Positions 1 through 7,275 of a DNA stretch of 16,867 bases are shown here, one piece after another. A program made the translations under genes and the position numbers. The notes under the pieces were generated by a model, which had not been told where the DNA came from, did no database searches, and was given only the letters and a program-made list of their open reading frames with translations. Location: NCBI GenBank assembly GCA_027064785.1, contig JAMOPE010000113.1, forward strand, positions 1 through 16,867, read 5' to 3'. This stretch comes from Geobacteraceae bacterium. Its GTDB lineage: Bacteria; Desulfobacterota; Desulfuromonadia; Desulfuromonadales; Geopsychrobacteraceae. Each line of letters begins with the position of its first letter. Position 1 is the first letter of the stretch.

Positions 1-738
1 CAAAACAACAGCTCCGCCATCACGAGCTATCATAATTTGACGAAATTGGGTTGATGACTCGTCAACAATTTTACTCAACACCCCCTGAATCCGAACATTG
101 GCCTTTAAAATCCCAATGATTTTACCGTCTTTTTTGACGGGGACAACAATGCCGAGAACATACCCTTTAACGCTGGCATCAAAGCCACGATCATCAAAAA
201 ATATTTTCCCCAAGCCGTTATTGTAGGCAGCTTTCCACCAGTATTTATGCCCATGAGCAAAAGTCGTCAACTTCTCAGTTGATGCCACTAATGCGCCGTA
301 TTGATTGGTCAGAAATATTTCACCATATTCCCCGGAGTTAAGTTCAAATTGTTTGAGCAGATAGTGGGCAACTGAATTGTTCAAGAAATTTTGGATAAAA
401 GGGGCACTCTTATCTTCCGTTTCCATCCACTGTTGATTCAGGTTGGAAATAAGCTCATCTCTTTGGCGCTGCGACAGAAGGGAATATTCGGCGTTACTTT
501 TTTGTAATAGCGTTTCGACAACAGGGGCACTTGTTAATACTTTAACTTTGCTCGACTTTTCCTGCAGCAGAGAATCAACCTGAAAGGCAACCTCACGAGA
601 GAGCAGCACAAGAGAGTTTTTAGCTTCCTGCCGGGCAGTATTAATCGCATATTGATTATAGGCTATCAAACCCAACACAACGATGAGACCGCCAACCAAA
701 AATTGAAACAAAGCAATTCGATACTGAAGCTTTAGCAT
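1..738 (-). CDS. Cache-domain membrane sensor protein, C-terminus outside the window
   Basis: This frame is open from an ATG at 738 to the window edge, giving 246 visible residues. A start at 738 is supported by AGGGAG a few bases upstream. Residues about 7-27 form a hydrophobic membrane segment. It is followed by a helical periplasmic stretch and a Cache-like fold: GEIFLTNQYGALVAS around 136-150, KYWWKAAYN soon after, then GYVLGIVVPVKKDGKIIGIL near 200. The tyrosine/tryptophan-rich motif and the 'own-strand, Asp-Gly, Ile-Gly' motif are typical of dCache_1 extracytoplasmic ligand sensors. The output domain lies beyond the left edge; histidine kinase, chemoreceptor or cyclic di-GMP enzyme are all possible. 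It starts 42 bp after the upstream REC-HD-GYP gene and probably shares its transcript. The sensor call is fairly sure; the full identity is unknown. Confidence 0.8.
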   Translation of the reverse strand, partial: MLKLQYRIALFQFLVGGLIVVLGLIAYNQYAINTARQEAKNSLVLLSREVAFQVDSLLQEKSSKVKVLTSAPVVETLLQKSNAEYSLLSQRQRDELISNLNQQWMETEDKSAPFIQNFLNNSVAHYLLKQFELNSGEYGEIFLTNQYGALVASTEKLTTFAHGHKYWWKAAYNNGLGKIFFDDRGFDASVKGYVLGIVVPVKKDGKIIGILKANVRIQGVLSKIVDESSTQFRQIMIARDGGAVVL

Positions 739-780
739 TTTTCTCCCTACGGCAAGGGTGAATTTTTATTACAAAGTAGC

Positions 781-2130
781 TTAAGCCTCCACCTCAGGGG
801 CCTCAGCGTTTCTCAACAACACCGCAATCTCCTGTTCAAATGGATCGATCATAAAACAACGCTGAACCGCAGCGATGGCATTTTCATCAAAAACAGTCCC
901 CTGCTTTAAGAGTAACACCCCCGTACCACTAAACAAGTCGTGCTGTAATTGCATCCCCGGTTCAAGACCTTTGGGGGAAACCTTGCATTCACGAACCTTT
1001 GAAGAAATATTCAGATAACTGTAAACTTTTTTTGCCCCTTTTTCTAAGGGGTGCCGCAAGCCCGGATCGAGAGTTTTCCCCCACTCTTCTTTGAGCGACG
1101 CCAAGGCTGAAGTCAGTGCTTCAGATTTGGGAAACTGCGCCAAGCGGCGTTCAAACATATCGGCGGCACAGATGATTCTTGCCCCCAGAGGAATCGACTC
1201 TCCGGCGAGCTGATCGGGAAAACCGGAGCCGTCAAAATATTCGTGATGATGGCGAATCAAAATACCGATTTCATCGAGTTCTGGAACCATGCTGATGGCG
1301 GCCTGCCCGCGAACGACATGATTTTGGTATTCGTGCAGATTTTTACCTTCCAACTCACCAGGAAGCTTTCCCAAAAGCTGATCGGACATGGCAATTTTAC
1401 CAATATCGTGGAGCAATCCGGCAGAGCGCAGCCGCATTTTTTCTGCGTCTTCCAACTTGAGTCCTGCAGCAACAACCGTCACCAGCTCGGCAACATTACG
1501 GCTGTGACTTGGAGCCGCGTGGTCACGCATTTCAATCAGTCCAGCCAGTGCTTCGATGGTGGCGTTAAAACTGTTGCGCAGCTGCTGGTTGGTCCGCGCA
1601 AGAGCATCACCCTTCGCCCTTATTTGCCCGGTCTGATCCAGAACCCGTTGTTTCAGCCGGTCATTCCACTGTTCCAGTTCCTCTTTTTGCTTGAAAACCA
1701 ACGCATTCAGACGTTTATTTTCGGCAACCAACCAATAATTGTGCGCCGCTTCGGCAATCGCCGCCAACAGCTTTTCATCATCCCACGGTTTCGTCAGGTA
1801 ACGAAAAACCGCCCCTTCATTGATCGCGGCAATAGACGCCTCGATATCGGCATAACCGGTCAGCAGAATGCGCACCGCATCGGGAACCAGCTTGCGCGCC
1901 TGCTGTAAAAATTCAACCCCGGTCATCTCAGGCATCCGCTGATCCGAAACAATCACCCCCACATCCGGTTCTTCCGCCAGTAATTCCAAACCTTCCTGAC
2001 CTGAATTGGCAATATGGACGTCGTATTCGTCGACATCCATCAATAATCGTCGCAGTGCTTTTGTGATGTTAACTTCATCATCGACCAGCAGGATCTTCAC
2101 TTCATTTTCGGGAGTATCAATGTCGCTCAT
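781..2130 (-). CDS. Response regulator with divergent HD-GYP phosphodiesterase domain
   Basis: This 449-residue protein has an N-terminal receiver (about 10-130) with acidic pair D17-D18, phospho-acceptor D63 (VSDQRMPEMTG), T91 and K114 in a TKPW motif. A coiled coil (about 135-185) leads to an HD-GYP domain: HSRNV at 209, HDIGK at 241-245, H271, HHHE at 294-297 and D324 are all present, so the metal-ligand set looks kept. The signature is FDGSGFP rather than WDGTGYP, and the usual YDAL...RPY stretch is replaced by MFERRLAQF. Activity on cyclic di-GMP is therefore likely but less certain than for the protein at 9488-10549. A C-terminal extension (about 375-445, with LEPGMQLQHDLFSGTGVLLL) is of a type often seen after HD-GYP domains. 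AAGGA precedes the ATG. It is separated from the upstream gene by 140 bp containing palindromic repeats, so it may be transcribed partly on its own. Confidence 0.92.
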   Translation of the reverse strand: MSDIDTPENEVKILLVDDEVNITKALRRLLMDVDEYDVHIANSGQEGLELLAEEPDVGVIVSDQRMPEMTGVEFLQQARKLVPDAVRILLTGYADIEASIAAINEGAVFRYLTKPWDDEKLLAAIAEAAHNYWLVAENKRLNALVFKQKEELEQWNDRLKQRVLDQTGQIRAKGDALARTNQQLRNSFNATIEALAGLIEMRDHAAPSHSRNVAELVTVVAAGLKLEDAEKMRLRSAGLLHDIGKIAMSDQLLGKLPGELEGKNLHEYQNHVVRGQAAISMVPELDEIGILIRHHHEYFDGSGFPDQLAGESIPLGARIICAADMFERRLAQFPKSEALTSALASLKEEWGKTLDPGLRHPLEKGAKKVYSYLNISSKVRECKVSPKGLEPGMQLQHDLFSGTGVLLLKQGTVFDENAIAAVQRCFMIDPFEQEIAVLLRNAEAPEVEA

Positions 2131-2270
2131 AGGTTTTCCTTCTCTTTCACTTTTCCCCTCCCATAACCCCTCCCCCAGCCCCTCCCATAAAGGGAGGGGA
2201 GCTAAACCACAACCACTATAATTTTAACACGCTTTTCTCCCTCTCCCCCCTGTGGGAGAGGGGGGATCTC
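2131..2270. repeat. C/G-rich palindromic repeats between two signalling genes
   Basis: This 140-bp gap holds no gene. CCCCTCCCATAA occurs twice (2155-2166 and 2179-2190, period 24). The second copy forms a hairpin with GGGAGGGG at 2192-2199 (8-bp stem, 5-base loop). A second hairpin pairs CCCTCTCCC (2239-2247) with GGGAGAGGG (2254-2262); its 9-bp stem is identical to the one at 16752-16772. Neither hairpin is followed by a T tract on the minus strand, so they look like dispersed intergenic repeats rather than classical terminators. They could still influence read-through or mRNA decay. An AT-rich patch at about 2217-2230 (minus strand TTAAAATTATAGT) could serve as a weak -10 element for the downstream gene, but I see no matching -35. 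Confidence 0.75.
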
Positions 2271-3092
2271 TCAACCCTCTGGAATCAGCACCAGCACCGC
2301 CCCTCTTGATAACGCATTATGTAGAGGTCTCACTTCGGCGCGATATTTTTTTTGCTGCAATTCGATTTCGGCTTTCGGGGTTGCTTCGGTCTCCAACCGG
2401 TCGATAAGGTGATTGATTTCAGTGGAGAAGACTTCGGTTCGGTCGTGCCCCAGCGGCCCGATACCACCGCAGGGGAAAAGATCCATGGCGTATTCGTTAC
2501 AGTGGACGATCATCTGCTCGGTATCGATCCCAAAGACGACCACCGGGAGAACATCCAGAATCCCCTGCGATATCTGCAAGACACGGTTCCGCAGATCGAG
2601 GGCTTCTGTCCGTTGCCTGACCAGCTCTTCCAGATTTTCATTCATTTTCTGGAGCACCGTATTTTTCTTCTGTAACTCCTCACTTAAATGGCGATTTTCC
2701 CACTGCAGGGCTTGATGCTCCAGTGCTGCCGCTACCGTGGTGATCAACTCTTCATCGTTCCAGGGCTTGGGGATGAATTTATAGATTTGACCTTCGTTAA
2801 TCGCTTCAACCACAGCAGAGGTGTCGGCATATCCTGAAAGGACAATCCGGACGGTATTGGGCCACTTTTCGTTGACTTGGCGTAAAAATTCAACGCCGGT
2901 CATCTCGGGCATCCGATAATCAGATATCACCATGCGGATATCACCCTCTTCTTCCAAAATCTCGAGACCTTCAGTCCCCGATTCTGCAACAAAAATTTCG
3001 TAACTATCCTCATCCATAAATAAGCGCCGGAGAGACTTGAGAACGTTCCTCTCATCATCAACGCAAAGAATTTTTACCTCTTCTTCGATCAT
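2271..3092 (-). CDS. Receiver-PAS response regulator without catalytic output
   Basis: This 273-residue protein has an intact receiver domain (about 5-125): D12-D13, phospho-acceptor D58 (ISDYRMPEMTG), S86 and K109 in a PKPW motif. A coiled coil (about 128-165, charged and leucine-rich) links it to a C-terminal PAS-like domain (about 170-272) that begins LDVLPVVVFGID and contains CNE at 198-200 and FPCGGIGPLGHDR at 206-218. No DNA-binding, enzymatic or kinase domain is present, so it probably works by dimerising or by contacting other proteins. Its ATG overlaps the stop of the upstream histidine kinase as ATGA, with GGAGGGAG inside that gene as ribosome-binding site. Translational coupling to that kinase suggests it is its cognate receiver. 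It is a clear paralogue of the protein at 13003-13818, which has lost the phosphorylation site. Confidence 0.9.
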   Translation of the reverse strand: MIEEEVKILCVDDERNVLKSLRRLFMDEDSYEIFVAESGTEGLEILEEEGDIRMVISDYRMPEMTGVEFLRQVNEKWPNTVRIVLSGYADTSAVVEAINEGQIYKFIPKPWNDEELITTVAAALEHQALQWENRHLSEELQKKNTVLQKMNENLEELVRQRTEALDLRNRVLQISQGILDVLPVVVFGIDTEQMIVHCNEYAMDLFPCGGIGPLGHDRTEVFSTEINHLIDRLETEATPKAEIELQQKKYRAEVRPLHNALSRGAVLVLIPEG

Positions 3093-5062
3093 GATGTCAC
3101 TCCCTCCCGCTCGAGTGGTAACTCAATAATGAATGTTGTTCCCTGCCCCTCTTCACTCTCTATCCATATTTGGCCTTGATGCTCTTTGATAATATCAAAA
3201 GAGATACTCAACCCCAGCCCAGTCCCTTTACCAACCTCTTTTGTCGTAAAGAACGGTTCAAAAATCTTATCTTTAATGTCAACAGGGATGCCGGAGCCGT
3301 TATCGCTAATCGCAACCACAACTTTATTCTGATCAACACGAGTCGTAATCTTTATTTCTCCTTTTTCCTCAATTGCCTGAGCCGCATTAACTAGAATATT
3401 GAGGAAAACCTGATTTAACTGCTGCGGATAGCACGGAATCGGAGGAAGCGAACCAAAATCTTTGACAACTGTTGCCTTATACTTTATTTCATTCATCGCA
3501 ATGGCAAGAGTACTTTCCAAACACTCATTGAGATCGGCATCGGTGAGCTCAGTTTGGTCAACCCGTGAAAAACTTTTTAAGTTCTGAACAATATCGCGAA
3601 CCCGAACGGCACCCTCACTTGATTCAGCGATCAGATCGTTGATATCTTCCAGAACATAGTCAATTTTCTGCTTCTTTTTAAAGGCTTGCAGCTGGAGTAA
3701 AATTTCCTCCGAGCCCTCTCCCTGAAGCCACTCTTCCAGCTGCGCAATATAGGCAGCCAACTTGTCCTGATAGCGTTTCAGGGACGCTAAGTTACTGGTG
3801 ATAAACCCCATTGGATTATTAATTTCGTGAGCAACCCCAGCGGCCAACTGCCCCACCGAGGCCAATTTTTCCTGCTGCAGAATCTGTGATTGGGTCGCCT
3901 TTAACTTTTGGTAAGCTGCGTCCAATTCAGTGGTCATCTGCCTGCTTTCGACCAGTGAGAGTCCCAGCTTTTCATATAGACCGGCAATCGTTTTTGCCAA
4001 TGAGCCAAATTCGGGATGTCCAAGCAAAGGGTCAAGTTTGCTGATATCAGCACGTAATGAAGTACTGATATCGACAGTCGACGTTTCTGGGGTTGCCAGA
4101 TCCGCCGTGACCTTTTCCAGTGTATTCAACTCACGCAGGCTACGATGCACGAAGACAAGGCCACAGCAAGCCGCCACAATACTACCCAAAACAATAAACA
4201 GGATAAAAACTTTCTGACTCTTCCACAATGGAGCATAGGCTTCAGCAGCAGGCAGTTGGCTGGCGACAATCCAGTCTGTTCCGGGGATTTGACGAAAAGC
4301 AGCAAGCATTTTCTTCCCCTTGGAATTCACCGTTTCACCGACCCCTTCAAAACCTTCAATGGCTTTGTCAAATAAAATATTAGCACCCAATGGAACGTCC
4401 CGGGTTAATATTCGCTCAGTTTTGGGGTGGAGAATCATCAAACGACTTTTATCAAAAACATAGATGTAGCCACTTTGACCTATCGTTCGCGACAATAACT
4501 CGGAGAAAAGTTTATCTTCTGCCAGCCGGGTCGAACACCCGACAACGCCCAGAGGAGTGCCGTCACGAGCAGTTAGATAACTGGTAAAGGTTAATACCCC
4601 TTTGCCGGTACGGGCAGAGCGATAAGGTTGCCCGATCACCCCTTTTTTTGTCGCCATTGTCCGTTGAAAATAGGGTCGATTAGAAAAATTTTTGCCCCTC
4701 AACTCTGGATGGGGAGGATAGTCTGCCAGCAATGTCCCGTGGGTATCGAGAAAGAAAAAACCATTATTGAAAAACGTAAAATCTTTAAAATGACCACCTA
4801 AATAGCTTTCGATCCATAGATAATCTTTGTATTCAACCGCTTCTTTCGGCAGCATATCTGCGATGTGCTTAGCAATTTCATGCTGAGTGGAGAGGTAGTT
4901 ACTTAAAGTTTCGGCATTGGCCTTTGCAGCCGCATCGATAGTGCGAAAAACCGACTGTTGAAATGCACTTTTGTATTGCTGGAAGAAAAAAACCCCACTA
5001 CCAGCCATAGACAGCAACACCGTAACAATCAGAATGACCATAACCTTGTTGCGCAGTTTCAT
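3089..5062 (-). CDS. Membrane sensor histidine kinase with periplasmic dCache domain
   Basis: This 657-residue kinase has TM1 at about 7-27, a double-Cache extracytoplasmic region (about 35-275; FFFLDTHGTLLAD, NRPYFQ, SGYIYVFDKSRLMILHP and GTDWIVAS are typical) and TM2 at about 283-305. A linker follows, possibly a degenerate HAMP, then a coiled coil. The kinase core is complete: H412 in HEINNP, N-box NQVFLNILVNAAQAI at 550-564, DNGSGI at 587-592, FEPFFTTK at 601-608 and GKGTGLGL at 611-618. It should autophosphorylate in response to a small ligand bound in the periplasm; Cache domains often bind amino acids or carboxylates, but the ligand cannot be read here. AAGGAG precedes the ATG. One base separates it from the upstream PAS kinase, and it overlaps the downstream REC-PAS gene by 4 bp. 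Its kinase core is closely related to those at 5064-6347 and 11621-12889. Confidence 0.95.
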   Translation of the reverse strand: MKLRNKVMVILIVTVLLSMAGSGVFFFQQYKSAFQQSVFRTIDAAAKANAETLSNYLSTQHEIAKHIADMLPKEAVEYKDYLWIESYLGGHFKDFTFFNNGFFFLDTHGTLLADYPPHPELRGKNFSNRPYFQRTMATKKGVIGQPYRSARTGKGVLTFTSYLTARDGTPLGVVGCSTRLAEDKLFSELLSRTIGQSGYIYVFDKSRLMILHPKTERILTRDVPLGANILFDKAIEGFEGVGETVNSKGKKMLAAFRQIPGTDWIVASQLPAAEAYAPLWKSQKVFILFIVLGSIVAACCGLVFVHRSLRELNTLEKVTADLATPETSTVDISTSLRADISKLDPLLGHPEFGSLAKTIAGLYEKLGLSLVESRQMTTELDAAYQKLKATQSQILQQEKLASVGQLAAGVAHEINNPMGFITSNLASLKRYQDKLAAYIAQLEEWLQGEGSEEILLQLQAFKKKQKIDYVLEDINDLIAESSEGAVRVRDIVQNLKSFSRVDQTELTDADLNECLESTLAIAMNEIKYKATVVKDFGSLPPIPCYPQQLNQVFLNILVNAAQAIEEKGEIKITTRVDQNKVVVAISDNGSGIPVDIKDKIFEPFFTTKEVGKGTGLGLSISFDIIKEHQGQIWIESEEGQGTTFIIELPLEREGVTS

Positions 5063-5063
5063 A

Positions 5064-6347
5064 TCAGTTCTCCTTGGGATGAAGTGGAAAACTTAGAGTG
5101 AAAGTGGTTCCTTGTCCCACGACCGATTCCAGTTGAATATCCCCGCCATGTTTTTTGACAATTTCGTAGGAGATGCTCATTCCCAGCCCTGTCCCTTCAC
5201 CGACCGGCTTGGTGGTAAAGAAGGGCTCAAAGATTTTTTCCTGATTCTCAGGTAAAATTCCGCTGCCGTTGTCCTGAAAACTGATTTTAACAACATCGTC
5301 ATCAAGCCAACTGCGGATGTTAATCACGCCATCTTTTTCGATTGCTTGGGCAGCATTCACCAGAATATTGGTAAAAACCTGATTCAACTCTTGTGGGTTG
5401 CAGTGGATATCGGGCAAATCAGCAAGTTCTTTCTCCAGAGTTGCTTTATATTTAATCTCATTCCAGACAATCGCGATGGTACTTTCTAGACATTCGTTCA
5501 AATCGGCCAACTGCTCTTCTGCCTGATCAACCCGGGAAAAAGTTTTCAGGTTCTGGACAATTTTTCGGACTCGTTCGGAACCATCGAGAGATTCTTCAAT
5601 TAAATCAGCATAATCTTCGATAAGAAAATCAATTTTCATCTTTCTACGCTCTACTTTAATCGCCTCCCACTCCTCCGGTAGCTGTTTTTTGAACTGTATT
5701 TCCAGCATTTCAAGATAGTCAGTTAATTTCTTAATATATTTATCGAGGCTGCGTAAATTACTTGAAACAAAACCAATCGGATTATTAATCTCGTGAGCAA
5801 CACCAGCAGCAAGTTGGCCGATTGAGGCCATTTTTTCACGCTGCAACATCTGTGACTGGGTTGCCTTCAGTTCGGCATTGAGAAATTCGAGGCTGGTCGC
5901 CATCTGCACCGATTCGGCGACAGAGCGCTCCAGTTGCTGCTCTATCAATTTACGCTCGTTGATGTCTTCTTTAATCGCCAGAAAATGGGTAATGTTGCCT
6001 TCATCGTCGAGAATTGGTGAAATGGCCGCACGTTCCCAGAAGAATTCACCATTTTTGCGTTTATTGTGAAAATCCCCCCGCCACTGTTGCCCCGCTAATA
6101 ACTGTTCCCACATTTCTTTATAATCGGTTAACCCATCGTTTCCTTTTAGGATCCGCGGATTCTGACCTAGTGCTTCATCTTTTGTGTAGCCGGTCATTTC
6201 GGTGAACTTCGCGTTGACATATATAATTGTGCCTGCTGGATCAGTAATAACAATTGTTGCCGAGTTCTGTTCCACCGCCCGCAGAAGGAGAACCGGATCG
6301 ACACGAGGATCTAAGTTGGCAAATACCTTTTCTAGTTCCTGATTCAT
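5064..6347 (-). CDS. Soluble PAS-domain histidine kinase
   Basis: This 427-residue protein has no membrane segment. Residues about 20-135 form a PAS/PAC domain with the motif GQNPRIL at 61-67 and a WRGDFHNKRKNG strand, which is the PAS type seen in many oxygen, redox or small-ligand sensors; no cofactor can be assigned. A coiled coil leads to H185 in HEINNP. The ATPase domain has N322 at the start of the N-box (NQVFTNILVNAAQAI), DNGSGI at 359-364, FEPFFTTK at 373-380 and GEGTGLGM at 383-390, so it should be active. The start is supported by GAGGTGAG overlapping the end of the upstream HDOD gene, 9 bp away. It lies one base upstream of the membrane kinase at 3089-5062, whose core is paralogous. 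The pair could feed a cytoplasmic and a periplasmic input into the same receivers. Confidence 0.94.
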   Translation of the reverse strand: MNQELEKVFANLDPRVDPVLLLRAVEQNSATIVITDPAGTIIYVNAKFTEMTGYTKDEALGQNPRILKGNDGLTDYKEMWEQLLAGQQWRGDFHNKRKNGEFFWERAAISPILDDEGNITHFLAIKEDINERKLIEQQLERSVAESVQMATSLEFLNAELKATQSQMLQREKMASIGQLAAGVAHEINNPIGFVSSNLRSLDKYIKKLTDYLEMLEIQFKKQLPEEWEAIKVERRKMKIDFLIEDYADLIEESLDGSERVRKIVQNLKTFSRVDQAEEQLADLNECLESTIAIVWNEIKYKATLEKELADLPDIHCNPQELNQVFTNILVNAAQAIEKDGVINIRSWLDDDVVKISFQDNGSGILPENQEKIFEPFFTTKPVGEGTGLGMSISYEIVKKHGGDIQLESVVGQGTTFTLSFPLHPKEN

Positions 6348-6356
6348 CAGCTCACC

Positions 6357-7202
6357 TCAAGAGAAAAAGTCACTCTGATTTTCTTCAAAAATAGCGTGGA
6401 ACTCCTCAATAATATCTTCAATATATGCGTCGTCCATTTTCAGGTGCTTCACCCCTGGAACCCTATCCAGATCAAGCTCCTGTTCTTGTCCAAACAGCCC
6501 GAAATGGCGAGGAAGCTGCCCAGCAATATTAACAATAGCGGTCATATTGACTGTGGAAAGATCTATCTCTTCAGTAAAGGCAACATCAGAGTGATGAAGA
6601 GCAACAAGAGAAAGGGCTTCAGAAAGTTTCCAGTGCTCCAGAACAGCAGCACCTATTTCTGCATGGGTCGCCCCAAACCTCTCCTTTTCCTGTTGTGCCA
6701 TACTCTGGTTCCCAGACTGCATTGATCTGATGATAAACTCGTCCGCTTTTTCTTCCTGATTATTGAGAACCGTCAAACCTATATGCCTGAAAAGACCTGC
6801 CATAAAAGCCTCTTCAGAATCAGCGATAGCTAGTTTGCGCGCAAGATATCGGGAAGCTAGGGCACACACCATAGAATCTTCCCAAAGCATTTGCTCAACC
6901 CTGCCAAAGGACTGATTCATCCCCCGCATACTGGCGGCCATGACAAGATTTTTAAGAGTCCGTTCACCAAGAATCACAATTGCCGTTGAAAGGCTGCTGA
7001 CTTGACGTGACATACTGTAAAAAGATGAGTTGGCAATTTTTAAGACCCGGGCAGAGACAACGGGATCTTTGGACACAACATTCGCCAATGCATGTGCTGA
7101 TGTTTCTGGAGAATTAATCAATTCCATCATCTGCGCTGCAACCAAAGGCATGGTTGGTAATTTATCGAGATCAAAGTTAATGTTTTGAAATTTTCCACTC
7201 AT
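6357..7202 (-). CDS. HDOD domain signalling protein
   Basis: The protein is about 281 residues. It contains the HDOD landmarks: LPTMP near the N-terminus, DPVVSARVLKIANSSFYS, LGERTLKNLV, then FMAGLFRHIGLTVL and a LHHSD motif. In true HD hydrolases the middle segment carries His-Asp; here it reads RHIG, so phosphohydrolase activity is not expected, as is normal for HDOD proteins, which act as non-enzymatic partners in signalling. I chose the second ATG (7202) because GGAGG lies 9 bases before it, whereas the ATG at 7208 lies only 3 bases after GGAGG; the alternative adds two residues. The C-terminal 50 residues are acidic. It sits 67 bp or more after the dCache_3 kinase gene and 9 bp before the PAS kinase. 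A role as scaffold or regulator for the HD-GYP proteins is inference. Confidence 0.9.
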   Translation of the reverse strand: MSGKFQNINFDLDKLPTMPLVAAQMMELINSPETSAHALANVVSKDPVVSARVLKIANSSFYSMSRQVSSLSTAIVILGERTLKNLVMAASMRGMNQSFGRVEQMLWEDSMVCALASRYLARKLAIADSEEAFMAGLFRHIGLTVLNNQEEKADEFIIRSMQSGNQSMAQQEKERFGATHAEIGAAVLEHWKLSEALSLVALHHSDVAFTEEIDLSTVNMTAIVNIAGQLPRHFGLFGQEQELDLDRVPGVKHLKMDDAYIEDIIEEFHAIFEENQSDFFS

Positions 7203-7275
7203 CGACATCTCCCTCCGCGTAAGTTGTTGCTCTTATATCTGCGCTGAGTTCTCACTCTTCAGCCCCACCCACACA

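Noticed and set aside
1243..1908. 221-codon open frame on the plus strand
   Set aside because: It is antisense to the HD-GYP domain of the gene at 781-2130, has low-complexity Phe/Gln/Asn-rich composition and no recognisable domain. The minus-strand frame carries the conserved motifs.
2239..2262. Intrinsic terminator after the REC-PAS gene
   Set aside because: The hairpin is strong but the minus strand continues AGAAAAGCG, not a T tract, and the same stem recurs at 16752-16772. A dispersed repeat explains it better.
6357..7202. Active HD phosphohydrolase
   Set aside because: The His-Asp pair is not present (RHIG) and the overall motifs are those of the non-catalytic HDOD family.
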